The position numbers were made by a program, and so were the translations under genes. Positions 33,802 through 43,300 of a stretch of DNA of 64,000 nt are shown here, one piece after another; positions within the stretch are counted from its first letter, which is position 1, and each line of letters opens with the position of its first letter. Source of the stretch: Cloacimonetes bacterium UBA5614 (GTDB lineage: Bacteria > Cloacimonadota > Cloacimonadia > Cloacimonadales > Cloacimonadaceae); NCBI GenBank assembly GCA_002424605.1, contig DIKQ01000013.1:62001-126000 (forward strand), written 5' to 3'. The notes under the pieces were generated by a model. That model searched no databases. It had not been told where the DNA came from and saw only the letters and a list, made by a program, of their open reading frames with translations.

Positions 33802-34452
33802 TCATTTAAAGTAGTAATACAGCCCTGCCTGGGGGATATACATGATGAATTCGTCTTTGCCGGTGTAGGTGACGGGGAGTTCCAGGGAGAGCCGGAAATA
33901 TTTGCCGACCATGACTTCCACGCCGGGTCCGGCGCCGATATTGACATAGGATTTGGTCTTGGTAGTAGAAGTTACCTCGCCTGTGGGGTCATAGTAATAC
34001 TGGCCTGCAATGCTATTATCCAGGGTATATTCCTGATGATATTTCTTTTGGGTGGAATAAAACCAGCACATGCCGGCATGGGCATAAAACATGATATTTT
34101 CCATTCTTTTCAGGGGCAGGATGCCATTGACTCCCAGGTTGATGCTATATTTTCTGCCATTGTCAGTTCTTGCCAGAGTCACGGGATTGTCCTGGGAATC
34201 ATAGTTGTAAAACCTTTCCGGGAAAGAATATTTATTGCTTCCGGTGGAAAATCCGCCTGCCACTGCCTGGATGCCCCAGTCCTTTTCCACAAAGCGGTAG
34301 GCATAGCCGTTGCCGGAGACATTGCCAAAGTGGATGCCAAAGGCATGTCTGTCCATTGAATAACCAGCCTCATACATCGCTTCCTCTTCCTGGGCAAAAG
34401 CCGGCAAAGCAAGCAAACCAAACATTATGATGAGTATCAGCGCTCTTTTCAT
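33802..34452 (-). CDS. Outer-membrane beta-barrel-like protein
   Basis: 216 residues starting at ATG 34452, which is preceded by a GGAGGA site; the longer open frame upstream lacks one. The signal peptide (ILIIMFGLLALPAFA) is followed by beta-strand-rich sequence with aromatic, alternating ends (GNGYAYRFVEKDW, YYFK at the C-terminus), as in small outer-membrane barrels. The last strand is IMYIPQAGLYYYFK. The function is unknown. A truncated paralogue tail lies about 1 kb away at 32813. It is divergently transcribed from the TolC operon, so the two may share a regulatory region. Confidence 0.75.
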   Translation of the reverse strand: MKRALILIIMFGLLALPAFAQEEEAMYEAGYSMDRHAFGIHFGNVSGNGYAYRFVEKDWGIQAVAGGFSTGSNKYSFPERFYNYDSQDNPVTLARTDNGRKYSINLGVNGILPLKRMENIMFYAHAGMCWFYSTQKKYHQEYTLDNSIAGQYYYDPTGEVTSTTKTKSYVNIGAGPGVEVMVGKYFRLSLELPVTYTGKDEFIMYIPQAGLYYYFK

Positions 34453-34774
34453 TGTTCCTCCATCCGCCGCCGGGCTTTGTCCGGACCAGCTATATGCACA
34501 ATTATGCGCTCTTGCCAAAGCTGTCAAACAAAATATCCTCATCCTGGCCGCTTCGGCAGCAGAATGCAGGAAATCCGCCCACAGGTTGTATAACAAATGT
34601 GAAAAATCTTCTCCGGCAGGAGAGATGCATCATAAAGAAAGACCGCGGATAATCCAAACCAAGGCGCCGGACTCCGGAAACGGAAATTTGTTGACACAAT
34701 ACCGCAGGACGATTTGCATACACGCAAGCCAAAGTCCACGCAGAAGCGTGATTATCCGGTCCGTGAGGAAGGAA
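34453..34774. other. Divergent intergenic region with candidate promoters
   Basis: 322 bases between the barrel gene (minus) and the tolC-like gene (plus). Minus direction: TTGACA (34527-34522) and CATAAT (34506-34501) with a 15-base spacer, short but with a good -10. Plus direction: TTGACA at 34691-34696 and TTGCAT at 34714-34719 with a 17-base spacer, about 55 bases before ATG 34775. The open frame that continues through this region is not coding in character. Confidence 0.4.
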
Positions 34775-36010
34775 ATGAAAAGATACCTGATTATTATACT
34801 CGTAATCGCCACAGGCATTCTGACCGCCAGACAATATACCCTGGAAGACATGATTGAAGCGGGGCTCAATAGCTCCTATTCCATGCGGCAGAAAAACATC
34901 ATGCTCAAAAACGCCGGGCTCGGAGTCCAAAACGCCGCCTGGAACCTGCTCCCCTCCGCGGATGTGAGCTTCAGAAGGGCAAATACGGATGAACGGTATT
35001 CCAGCAACGGCTCGGTGGTGGTCTCCAAAAGCCTTACCCTGAATGAGCCGACTTATTTTAACTTCAGGCAGGCAAGCCTGGATAAATCCATCGCCAAGCT
35101 GGATTGGCAACAGTCCAAAAAAGAGCTGGTTTACGGCATCTACACCGCCTGGCTGGACCTTGCCCAGCTTCAGAAGGAAATCTCCATCAGGGAAGCCAAC
35201 CTGGCAATCCTGCGCATTATCAAACGGCAGACCGAACTCAAAATGCAGCTCGGACAGCGCACCGCCTTTGACGTCAACCAGAGCGAAATCAATGTAATCA
35301 ACGCCGAACTCGCCATCGCAGAGCTCAATAACCAGATGATAAAGCTGAGGGCGGACCTTTTTAACAAAGTCAAGCTGACGGACGACGGGGGCGATTTGCT
35401 CTATGCGGAAACCCGGACTGACCTGGAACCGGTGTTTGAAGACGCTGAGGAAGAACCCTTCCTGCTCCGGCAACTGAGATATGACGTAAAGAAATCCGGA
35501 CTCAGCAAACTGCAGCAGAAAATCGGCTTGTTGCCTACCGTGGTTGCTTCCGCCACTTACGGACAGTATTCCCAAAACAACGACGTATTGCAGTTTGATA
35601 ATTATGAAGACAGCTACACCCTGTCGCTGGGAGTGAGCTGGTCGCTCTGGACACCCTTTACCAAAGGAAGCAGTTATGCCCAGGTGCGCAACAGCCTTAC
35701 CCTCAAGCAATGGCAGTATGAAGAGCAGCAGGCAGCCCTGCGCCTTCAGAAAGATAACCTGAGAAGGGAATGGGCGTTTTTGTCCGGAACCCTGGCTTTG
35801 AATACCAAAAAAGCTGCGCAGGCAACTGATAACCTAAGCATTGCGCAGGAAAGATATAACCTGGGCTCACTCAGCCTGATAGAACTCGAACAGGCAAGAG
35901 TGGCAGCCCTGGAAGCCGAATTGGCAGTCAATAAGCTCAGCTTCCAGCTTCAGAAGAAAGCCGAGGAATGGAACCTGCTGAATTCCCTGCTGATATTGGA
36001 CAGATATTGA
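34775..36010 (+). CDS. TolC-family outer-membrane efflux protein
   Basis: 411 residues from ATG 34775, which has a GAGGAAGGA site; the frame extends upstream but without translation signals. A signal peptide (LIIILVIATGILTA) precedes a TolC-type protein with two long coiled-coil halves: YTLEDMIEAGLNSSYSMRQKN at the start, IYTAWLDLAQLQKEISIREANLAIL (about residues 115-140) and, in the second half, RYNLGSLSLIELEQARVAALEAELAVN (about 360-390). It provides the outer-membrane channel for a tripartite exporter. The HlyD-type adaptor starts 23 bases downstream and a GldA/F/G-like ABC system follows. Confidence 0.88.
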   Translation: MKRYLIIILVIATGILTARQYTLEDMIEAGLNSSYSMRQKNIMLKNAGLGVQNAAWNLLPSADVSFRRANTDERYSSNGSVVVSKSLTLNEPTYFNFRQASLDKSIAKLDWQQSKKELVYGIYTAWLDLAQLQKEISIREANLAILRIIKRQTELKMQLGQRTAFDVNQSEINVINAELAIAELNNQMIKLRADLFNKVKLTDDGGDLLYAETRTDLEPVFEDAEEEPFLLRQLRYDVKKSGLSKLQQKIGLLPTVVASATYGQYSQNNDVLQFDNYEDSYTLSLGVSWSLWTPFTKGSSYAQVRNSLTLKQWQYEEQQAALRLQKDNLRREWAFLSGTLALNTKKAAQATDNLSIAQERYNLGSLSLIELEQARVAALEAELAVNKLSFQLQKKAEEWNLLNSLLILDRY

Positions 36011-36033
36011 ATCCATAATTCCTGAGGGGTGGG

Positions 36034-37206
36034 ATGAGAAAGAGAAAGTTCTGGCGCATAGCCATCATCGTCATCATTGTTCTGGCAGTAATCATCGCGG
36101 TCATGCAACTGACCAAGAAGAAATCCGTGAAACAGACCGGTCCCGCCGGGAACAACACCTATACGGTGGAACGAGGCAAGATTGTCTCCACCATAGAGAT
36201 AACAGGCGAAATCCAGCCGCAGGTGACCGTCCAGATCAAGAGCAAAGTCTCCGGTAAAATCGTGAAGTTTTACGTGGATGAGAATGATTATGTGAAACAA
36301 GGGCAAATCATTGCCGATATCGAGCCGGATTATAACCAGGCAAGCACCCTGGCAGCCATCCAGTCCCGCCTCAAATCCGCCGAAATCCGCGTTAAAAATG
36401 CCGAAAAAGATTTCAATGACAAAAACAGGATGGTAGTGCAGGATTATGTTTCCCAGCATGAAGCAGACCTGGCGCAGGATGAGCTTGCCTCAGCCCAGCT
36501 GGAATACAGGCAGGCACTGCAGCAGTATGAACTGGTGCGGGAACTGGATACCGGCAAAGCGGTCACCCATGTCTATGCCACCGCTTCAGGCACTGTCATC
36601 CAGAGAGCGGTTCAGGAAGGTGAGATGATTACCTCCTCAAACAGCACTTTCGGCGAGGGCAGCGTTCTGGTCAAGGTGGCAGACCTCAGCAGAATGGTGG
36701 TAAAAGCCAACATCAACGAAGTGGACATAGCCAAGTTCCGCCAGGGACAGGATGCACTAATCAGGGTGGATGCCCTTCCTTATGAAGAGTTTACAGGCAA
36801 AATTACCAAGATAGCGCCAATGGCATCCACAGTAGCCAACGCTATCGTCTTTCCGGTGGAAATCAGCCTGGACAAGCCGGGAACCCTGCTGAAGCCGGGT
36901 ATGACTGGCAATGTTTCCATTACCGGCGAAACAAAGGACAACGTCCTGATAATCCCCATCAGGGCTGTCTTTACCGATGACAAAAACCAGGATATCGTAT
37001 ATCTGTACAAAGAGGCCGGTTCAGCGTCAACAGACACCACCGGGACAGTTCCTGCCGCGGCAGCTCCGGTTGCCACCCCGGTAAAACTGGGGAGCAATGA
37101 TCTGCAGATGGTGGAAGTCCTGGACGGGCTGAAAGACGGAGACAAAATATCACTGACAGACCCTACGGCAGGCATGAACGCCAATATCAGGTTCAACCAG
37201 TTCTAA
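36034..37206 (+). CDS. HlyD/MacA-type periplasmic adaptor
   Basis: 390 residues. An N-terminal membrane anchor (IAIIVIIVLAVIIAVMQL, about 6-24), then a biotinyl-lipoyl-like hairpin (VTVQIKSKVSGKIVKFYVDENDYVKQGQIIADIEP), a coiled-coil (about 110-180), a second lipoyl half (TASGTVIQRAVQEGEMI) and a beta-barrel domain (GTLLKPGMTGNVSI). This is the standard membrane-fusion architecture that links an inner-membrane transporter to TolC. It lies 23 bases after the TolC gene. The nearest transporter genes, 107 bases downstream, are ABC-2 type rather than MacB-type, so whether the adaptor serves them is open. Confidence 0.9.
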   Translation: MRKRKFWRIAIIVIIVLAVIIAVMQLTKKKSVKQTGPAGNNTYTVERGKIVSTIEITGEIQPQVTVQIKSKVSGKIVKFYVDENDYVKQGQIIADIEPDYNQASTLAAIQSRLKSAEIRVKNAEKDFNDKNRMVVQDYVSQHEADLAQDELASAQLEYRQALQQYELVRELDTGKAVTHVYATASGTVIQRAVQEGEMITSSNSTFGEGSVLVKVADLSRMVVKANINEVDIAKFRQGQDALIRVDALPYEEFTGKITKIAPMASTVANAIVFPVEISLDKPGTLLKPGMTGNVSITGETKDNVLIIPIRAVFTDDKNQDIVYLYKEAGSASTDTTGTVPAAAAPVATPVKLGSNDLQMVEVLDGLKDGDKISLTDPTAGMNANIRFNQF

Positions 37207-37313
37207 CAGAGGGATTATACCGGACAGTAATGTCGTAATTACAAAAAAGGTTTGTGGGCAACAGCCTTGTTTTCTATTAGTATTTTAACGCAGACTCATT
37301 AACGGAGAAGCTA

Positions 37314-38309
37314 ATGATTGAAGTTAAACACCTGACCCGCCGTTTTGACACCATAACAGCGGTAAATGACATAGCCTTCAGTATCCGCGAGGGCGAAATC
37401 GTAGGATTCCTGGGACCCAACGGGGCAGGGAAAACCACTACCCTAAGGATGTTGGTGGGTTATCTGCAGCCGAGTTCCGGCTCCATAACCATCATGGACA
37501 GAGACATCAACGAAGACCCGCTGATGATTGCGCGCGAAATCGGCTATCTGCCGGAGCACAGTCCTCTGTATGACGATATGTCCGTCTATGAATACCTGAA
37601 GTTCATTGCAGAAATCAGGCACATGAGTAAAAAGCAATTTACGGACAGGCTGGACTTTGTTATCGAAAAATGCGGATTGAGGGAAGTTATCGGACAGCAG
37701 ATACAAACGCTTTCCAAAGGTTACAGGCAGAGGACGGGACTGGCCCAGGCGATATTGCATGACCCCAAGGTCCTGATTCTTGACGAGCCGACCTCAGGTC
37801 TGGACCCCAACCAGATTTTGGAAATCAGGGACCTTATCCTGGAACTCGGCAAAGCCAAGACCGTTATCCTTTCCAGCCATATAATGCAGGAAGTGCAGGC
37901 CGTCTGCGACCGCATCATTATCATCAGCAAAGGCAGAATCATAGCCGACGAGCAGAAGGAAGAACTGGGCAGATACATCACGGAGCAGAAAATCCTGACG
38001 ATAGAGATAGAAGCCGAACAGCCAGATTTTACAGAATGGCTGGCGGCCCATCCGGGTGTGAAGCTGACTGACAGCTCGAACAGGGGCAACCACTGGAAGC
38101 TGGACTTTACCTATCCCTCCGGTATGGACCTGACCAGGGATTTGTCCCAATACATCACTTCCCGGCAGTGGCTCGTGCTCGGTATGTATAAACAGCAGCA
38201 TTCCCTGGAGGAAATCTTCCATGCCCTGACCACCGGTTCGGATGAACCTTTCAAGGTAACATCAGCCGAAACGGAACCGGACCAGACTGAGGAGGAAAAC
38301 CATGCGTGA
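37314..38309 (+). CDS. ABC transporter ATPase, GldA/CcmA-like
   Basis: 331 residues. Walker A GPNGAGKTTTLRML (about residue 36), Q-loop region YLPEHSPLYDDM, signature LSKGYRQRTGLAQAI (about 138), Walker B VLILDEPTSGLDP (about 156) and the switch His in VILSSHIMQE. The C-terminal extension of about 110 residues is typical of the ABC-2/GldA group. It energises the permease at 38302 with which it overlaps by 8 bases. ATG 37314 follows an ACGGAGAAG site. The family includes gliding-motility GldA and general ABC-2 exporters; no other gliding genes are visible, so export of an unknown substrate is the safer call. Confidence 0.93.
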   Translation: MIEVKHLTRRFDTITAVNDIAFSIREGEIVGFLGPNGAGKTTTLRMLVGYLQPSSGSITIMDRDINEDPLMIAREIGYLPEHSPLYDDMSVYEYLKFIAEIRHMSKKQFTDRLDFVIEKCGLREVIGQQIQTLSKGYRQRTGLAQAILHDPKVLILDEPTSGLDPNQILEIRDLILELGKAKTVILSSHIMQEVQAVCDRIIIISKGRIIADEQKEELGRYITEQKILTIEIEAEQPDFTEWLAAHPGVKLTDSSNRGNHWKLDFTYPSGMDLTRDLSQYITSRQWLVLGMYKQQHSLEEIFHALTTGSDEPFKVTSAETEPDQTEEENHA

Positions 38310-39024
38310 CATACTGATAATTGCCAAAAAAGAACTCCGCACCTACCTGAACTCTGTATCCACCTATATCGTGCTGGTGGTCTTCCTGATTTTGAGCGGC
38401 TGGTTTTTCTCCAGCATCATGTTCAAAGCCGGAAAAGCAGAACTGAGACAGCTTTTCTCCGTTCTGCACATGGTATACCTGTTTTTTATCCCGGCGCTTA
38501 CAATGGGCATGATTTCGCGCGAGAAAGCCACGAAAACCATTGAGCTGCTGGCGACCCTGCCCATCCGCCTGAAAGCTATCATCTGGGGAAAGTTCCTGGC
38601 TGCCGCAAGCCTGATTGTCATCATTCTGCTCTTCACTATGGTGCATCTGGCCACTATCGCCATCATCGGCGAAAACGTCGATTATGGTTCAATCTTTATC
38701 GGCTACCTGGGCTTGGTGTTCATCGGGGCTGCTTATTGTGCCATCGGGGTTTTTGCCTCGTCCCTGCAGGGCAACCAGATCGTGGCTTTCATCATCGGAT
38801 TTGCCATTTCGCTGTTCTTTTACGGGCTGCAGTATGTTACAGCCCTGATACCGACCGCAGTCGCAGATATCTTTCAGTTCCTGAGCTTTGACTATCACCT
38901 GCAGAATTTCCTGAAAGGCGTCATCGACACCAGGGATGTTATCTATCTCGGTTCCATTGTTACAGGATTCCTGCTGCTGGCGGAATTTATCCTGAACCTC
39001 AACAACAGGATGCAGGAGCGGTAA
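38302..39024 (+). CDS. ABC-2 type permease, GldF-like
   Basis: 240 residues with six transmembrane segments. The conserved ABC-2 feature GMISREKATKTIELLATLPIRLKAIIWGKF (about residues 70-99) is the cytosolic coupling region found in GldF and related permeases. It partners the ATPase encoded immediately upstream (8-base overlap) and precedes the GldG-like gene by one base. The three-gene order ATPase, permease, GldG-like matches the gldA-gldF-gldG complex of Bacteroidetes and the corresponding ABC systems of many non-gliding bacteria. Confidence 0.9.
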   Translation: MRDILIIAKKELRTYLNSVSTYIVLVVFLILSGWFFSSIMFKAGKAELRQLFSVLHMVYLFFIPALTMGMISREKATKTIELLATLPIRLKAIIWGKFLAAASLIVIILLFTMVHLATIAIIGENVDYGSIFIGYLGLVFIGAAYCAIGVFASSLQGNQIVAFIIGFAISLFFYGLQYVTALIPTAVADIFQFLSFDYHLQNFLKGVIDTRDVIYLGSIVTGFLLLAEFILNLNNRMQER

Positions 39025-39025
39025 G

Positions 39026-40720
39026 ATGGAAAACATGGCAAAATCAACCGGGCAGAAAAAAGTGAAGACGCGTTCCATTGTGACCGGACTGCTCCTTTCC
39101 CTTTCGCTACTGTTTATTCTGAACCTTGTATCGCTGTTCCTGTTTTATCGGCTGGACTTTTCCAAAGGTAAAATCCATACCCTGAGCAAGACCAGCAAGA
39201 CGCTGGTCCGCAAGCTGGAAGACAATGTGGTAGTAAAAGTCTATCTCTCCAAAAACCTGCCGGCGGATTACAGCGTTCTGGCGCGCTATGCCAGGGACCT
39301 GCTCAGCGAATATAAACTTTACGGGAAAAACCGCTTCCGCTTTGAGCTGGTATCCCAGACCAATGAGGACGAATTCCGCGGACAGGCAACCCGGGACAAT
39401 ATCTTTGCCCAGCGCGTGATGATACTGGAAGACGACCAGCAGACAGTGCGCGACATCTTTATGGGCTTTGCCTTTGAATATAAGGGTAACCGGGAAAGAA
39501 TCAACCTCACCAAAGAAATCGAAGGCAGGCTGGAATATGAAATCACCTCCATCCTGCGCAGGCTGACCCAGGCTGCCCTGCCTCGCGTGACAGTCTTTGA
39601 GGACTCGCTTTACAGCCCCAGTTATTACAAGTATTTTGAACATCATACCACCCAGAATTACAACATCATCCCCACCAATCTCAACGCGCCGGTCATGGCA
39701 TCAGAAGTGATGATATTTCCGGGAGTGATAGATTCCCTCTCGCAATTGCAGCTTTACAACCTTGACCAGTATATCATGCACGGCGGCAAAGTGCTGTTCC
39801 TGCAGGACAGGGTAATGGGGCTGGTTCAGTATGGCAGGGCAGACGTGATAGATTCCAATCTGTTTGACCTGCTGGAGCATTACGGCATCGAAATCAAGCC
39901 AAATATGGTCCTTGACCAGACCTGCGCTCCCATCAATATGAGCCAGCGTTCAGGCATTTTTACCATAGACGTGCCGATGCCATATCCGCCTATTCCCATG
40001 CTGGAAGGCATGAAGTCATCAGTTGTGACCAAAGGGCTGAGCGACATCATTATCTACATGGGTTCCGAGATAAATATCAATACCGGCAAACCGGATTTGG
40101 AAATCACCCCCCTGCTCAAGACATCTGCCGCTTCCGGCATTATGGATGGCCCGGTCTTTGACATCATTCCCGAGAAGTTCATGGGAGACAAAGTGATGTC
40201 CACCCTGACCCATCCTCCCCTGACCATGGCTGCGCATTACAAGGGAACCTTTACCAGCTACTTTGCTGACCGGCCCGAAATTGCGGAAACCGAGGGCTTC
40301 ACGCCTAAAACAGAGACCGGTGAAATAATCGTAGTCAGCGATTCTGACCTGATACGGGACTTCATTGTCAGTGCTTCCGGAGCCAATATGATGTTTGTCC
40401 TCAATGCCATAGATTATCTGCTGAAGGACGTTTCGCTCAATGAAGTGCGTTCCAGGACCATTCCCAACAGTCCTCTGGACATCACCCGCTGGCTCTACAG
40501 ACGGAATATCGACGCACAAACAACCGCAAGCATAGAACCCCGGATCAGGCAGTTCGTAAAGCTTGTAAACCTGTTACTGCCTTCCCTGCTGCTGGTAGTG
40601 ATGGGACTGGTGATGCTATTCCGCCTCAGGAAAAGCCGACGCGCCATCCAGGCAGGATACAACGATATCCCTGTGGAAGCGCCCCCAGAAACCTCAAACA
40701 ACGGAGATGAGCAATTATGA
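39026..40720 (+). CDS. GldG-like ABC-system auxiliary protein
   Basis: 564 residues. A transmembrane segment near residues 20-40, a large extracytoplasmic region resembling the ABC_transp_aux/GldG domain (FSKGKIHTLSKTSKTLVRKLEDNVVVKVYLSKNLP; DQYIMHGGKVLFLQD; IIVVSDSDLIRD) and a C-terminal transmembrane helix (LLLPSLLLVVMGLVMLFRL). It is thought to act as the substrate-handling part of the GldFG-type transporter. It begins one base after the permease stop and overlaps the DUF4340 gene by 4 bases. Confidence 0.88.
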   Translation: MENMAKSTGQKKVKTRSIVTGLLLSLSLLFILNLVSLFLFYRLDFSKGKIHTLSKTSKTLVRKLEDNVVVKVYLSKNLPADYSVLARYARDLLSEYKLYGKNRFRFELVSQTNEDEFRGQATRDNIFAQRVMILEDDQQTVRDIFMGFAFEYKGNRERINLTKEIEGRLEYEITSILRRLTQAALPRVTVFEDSLYSPSYYKYFEHHTTQNYNIIPTNLNAPVMASEVMIFPGVIDSLSQLQLYNLDQYIMHGGKVLFLQDRVMGLVQYGRADVIDSNLFDLLEHYGIEIKPNMVLDQTCAPINMSQRSGIFTIDVPMPYPPIPMLEGMKSSVVTKGLSDIIIYMGSEININTGKPDLEITPLLKTSAASGIMDGPVFDIIPEKFMGDKVMSTLTHPPLTMAAHYKGTFTSYFADRPEIAETEGFTPKTETGEIIVVSDSDLIRDFIVSASGANMMFVLNAIDYLLKDVSLNEVRSRTIPNSPLDITRWLYRRNIDAQTTASIEPRIRQFVKLVNLLLPSLLLVVMGLVMLFRLRKSRRAIQAGYNDIPVEAPPETSNNGDEQL

Positions 40721-41685
40721 AAAAGAGCCATCTGACTATACTGATAATTCTGCTAATCCTGATTGCCGTGTATTTCATTGCCCGGAAAAACCGGCCGGTG
40801 GAAAAGGAGATACGTTTCTTTGCCGCTGACTCGGCAGATGTTTACCGGATGGAGTTTTACACTCCCAAGGACACGATAATCGTTTCCAGGACCGACAAAG
40901 GCTGGAGACTCACCTATCCGGTTGACTGGGATGTCAATGAAGAGCATCTCGGCTTCTTTTTCAGCCAGGTATTGCCCATCAAAACCTCCTCCACGCCCAT
41001 GTCCGAGGACACCAAGATGTTCAGCAGATACAAGGTGGATGAGGCATCCGCCATCCAGGTAAAGCTCTTTAACAAAAACAACAAGAAGACTGACCATGCC
41101 TACATCGGAAACGGCACCAACACCGCTTATGACTATGGCAGGAAAAACGGAGAATGGAAGACCTACCAGTTCAAGCGCAATATCACATCCCTGGTCAAGC
41201 CGGATATCTTCCTCTGGCGCTCGCCCAATATCACAAACCTGAAGCGCGACCAAATGAGCAGGATTGACGTCAGGTACCTGAAGAATTCTTATGTCCTGAC
41301 CGTTTCTCCGGACAGCATTATCTATACCGACAGCCGGGAAACCTTTACCATTCCAATGTATAACCGTGCCCAGCACAAGGTTATCAACGCACTGGAAAAT
41401 CTCCGCACCTGGCAGTATATTGACAAAGGCACAGATAAATATGCCGCCTCTTTTCAAAATCCCGATTGCAGGATTGTGGTGCATCTCAAGGACGGCAAAA
41501 CCAAGACTTTCACCCTCATCCGCAAGGAAGAGCCGATTCCGGACGCCTATGAGGGAGGTCCCGACAAATCGGTGGAAGTGCTGATGATGGTTGACGATAA
41601 GATAACACCCCTCTACCAGATGACGGGAGACTTTATCAACCGTTTTACCCGTGCCTCCGGGCACTTTAAGGTGGAATTTGATTAA
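40717..41685 (+). CDS. DUF4340 protein linked to a Gld-like ABC system
   Basis: 322 residues. N-terminal membrane anchor (TILIILLILIAVYFIA, about 6-21) followed by a periplasmic repeat domain with the DUF4340 pattern (VYRMEFYTPKDTIIVSRTDKGWRLTYPVDWDVNE; TDHAYIGNG; YVLTVSPDSIIYTD). DUF4340 proteins are standard companions of GldF/GldG-type transporters, and translation is coupled here by a 4-base overlap (ATGA). Molecular role unknown, probably an extracytoplasmic subunit. Confidence 0.87.
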   Translation: MKKSHLTILIILLILIAVYFIARKNRPVEKEIRFFAADSADVYRMEFYTPKDTIIVSRTDKGWRLTYPVDWDVNEEHLGFFFSQVLPIKTSSTPMSEDTKMFSRYKVDEASAIQVKLFNKNNKKTDHAYIGNGTNTAYDYGRKNGEWKTYQFKRNITSLVKPDIFLWRSPNITNLKRDQMSRIDVRYLKNSYVLTVSPDSIIYTDSRETFTIPMYNRAQHKVINALENLRTWQYIDKGTDKYAASFQNPDCRIVVHLKDGKTKTFTLIRKEEPIPDAYEGGPDKSVEVLMMVDDKITPLYQMTGDFINRFTRASGHFKVEFD

Positions 41686-42100
41686 GCTTTCCATTCTTAC
41701 CGGCCTTACCAGGGAACAATATGTAGTTATCACGACCCTCTGGGTCATGACCGGGATTGCAAGCCCCCAGAGGGGTGACAGCTATGAGGCAGTCTGCCAT
41801 ACGCTTGCCAATGGCGGCAGGATTATCCTTGCCCTTTGGGATGATATTCCGGTGGGGACTACCTGGCTTACCCATGATTTCCGCCGGCTCTATATCCATC
41901 ACATGGCAGTGCATCCGCAATACCAGAACAAGGGCATCGGTAAACGCCTCATGGAGGAAGCCCTGTCAATAGCAAAGGAACTGAAACTCCAGGCAAAGCT
42001 GGAAGTCCACTGCCAAAACAAAGCTGCCTACAAGCTCTACCGTAAATACGGTTTCATTACTCTGGAAGGCTATCACACCATGATAAAGAGGGATACCTGA
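41678..42100 (+). CDS. GNAT-family N-acetyltransferase
   Basis: 140 residues with TTG at 41678 as start, because AAGGTGG (41668-41674) lies 3 bases before it. A GTG at 41651 would add nine residues without a ribosome site. The acetyl-CoA motif is YIHHMAVHPQYQNKGIGKRLMEEAL (about residues 62-86, with the Q-x-x-G-x-G loop), and the C-terminal NKAAYKLYRKYGFI motif is typical of GNAT enzymes. The substrate is unknown. It overlaps the DUF4340 stop by 8 bases and precedes the alcohol dehydrogenase by 2, so it belongs to the same transcript. Confidence 0.82.
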   Translation: MIKLSILTGLTREQYVVITTLWVMTGIASPQRGDSYEAVCHTLANGGRIILALWDDIPVGTTWLTHDFRRLYIHHMAVHPQYQNKGIGKRLMEEALSIAKELKLQAKLEVHCQNKAAYKLYRKYGFITLEGYHTMIKRDT

Positions 42101-42102
42101 CT

Positions 42103-43188
42103 ATGCATTACCTCCCCACCCGCATCATTTATGGACCCAATGCAGTCAAAAGAAGCGCACCTTACCTGAAGACGCTCGGCACTAAAGCCTTGCTGGTCAC
42201 CGGCAAAAGTTCCGCCCTGAAATGCGGCGCTCTGGACGATATTCTCAATGTCCTGAGCGACAATGGCATCACCTGGTCAATCTATAACAAGGTGGAGGAA
42301 AACCCTGTCCTGGAAACCGTGATGGCAGGAGCGGAAGCTTTTAGCAAGGAAGGCTGTGACTTTCTCATCGGCATCGGGGGAGGCAGTCCCATCGACGCTG
42401 CCAAAGCCATTGCCCTGGTTTCTGCCAACCGGCTTGATATCAATAACATCTACAATCTCTCCCTGTTTCAGAAAACCTATCCTCTGGTTGCCATTCCCAC
42501 CACTTCCGGCACCGGCACAGAGGTGACCCAATATTCAGTCCTGACAGACGCTGTTCATCAGAAAAAAGCCGGCTTCGGGCACGACCTTGCCTTTCCGGTC
42601 TTGGCTTTGTGCGACCCGCGTTATACTCTGTCCCTCCCGGTTTCCGTTACCCTGAACACCGCCATTGATGCGCTCTCCCATCTGCTGGAAGGCATCTATT
42701 CCAACAAGAGAATGCCGCTTATATACCCCCTTATCTTTCAGGGTATCCGCCTGATATTGCAGAACTTAAGAGTTGTTCTGGATAATCCCGCAGACCTGCC
42801 GGGCAGGGATGCCCTCATGCAGGCAGCCCTCTACGGAGGCATCACCATTTCCCACACCAGCACCACCCTGCAGCACTCCATCGGCTATCCGCTCACCTCT
42901 GTTTACAATATCCCGCATGGACTGGCAAACGGCATCGTCATGCAGCCGATGATGGAACTCTATTATCCGGCAGTGAAAGATGAATTGGAGGAGCTATTCC
43001 GCTTCCTTAATATCAGCAAGGCAGAGTTTTACGCCTGGCTGGAAAGCTTTGCAATGACGGCTGGAATCAAGCTTCCGGCAGAATTCATTGAAGCCAATAT
43101 CCCTGAGGTGCTTGCCAGCCGAAACATGGCTAACAACCCCTTTGAGGTCTCCCCGGAGCAAATCCGCAGTATCTACGAAGTTATTTAA
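42103..43188 (+). CDS. Iron-containing alcohol dehydrogenase
   Basis: 361 residues of the Fe-ADH family: NAD(P)-binding GIGGGSPIDAAKAIAL (about residue 90), IPTTSGTGTEVTQY (about 132) and metal ligands in DALSHLLEG (about 190-198), then HSIGYPL and the HGLANGI signature (about 264-280). It oxidises or reduces alcohols or aldehydes, often in fermentation; the substrate is not predictable. It is the last gene of the run beginning with the ABC ATPase, 2 bases after the GNAT gene. Its own promoter was not identified. Confidence 0.92.
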   Translation: MHYLPTRIIYGPNAVKRSAPYLKTLGTKALLVTGKSSALKCGALDDILNVLSDNGITWSIYNKVEENPVLETVMAGAEAFSKEGCDFLIGIGGGSPIDAAKAIALVSANRLDINNIYNLSLFQKTYPLVAIPTTSGTGTEVTQYSVLTDAVHQKKAGFGHDLAFPVLALCDPRYTLSLPVSVTLNTAIDALSHLLEGIYSNKRMPLIYPLIFQGIRLILQNLRVVLDNPADLPGRDALMQAALYGGITISHTSTTLQHSIGYPLTSVYNIPHGLANGIVMQPMMELYYPAVKDELEELFRFLNISKAEFYAWLESFAMTAGIKLPAEFIEANIPEVLASRNMANNPFEVSPEQIRSIYEVI

Positions 43189-43232
43189 ATACTGACAGTT
43201 ATCCTGTAGCAGATTTGCTGGATTTATTCTTG

Positions 43233-43262
43233 TTGACATTATCTCCCTTATGCAATTATGAT
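43233..43262 (+). promoter_or_regulatory. Sigma70-type promoter for the 43301 gene
   Basis: TTGACA at 43233-43238, an 18-base spacer and TATGAT at 43257-43262, followed by a GGAGGA site (43291) and ATG 43301. Confidence 0.65.
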
Positions 43263-43300
43263 ATTCAATATTGAAGCAGTTCTTGAAAATGGAGGAACAC

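Noticed and set aside
34502..35710. Minus-strand open frame of 402 codons opposite the tolC-like gene
   Set aside because: The plus frame has a signal peptide and TolC repeats; the minus frame has neither a ribosome site nor a known family.
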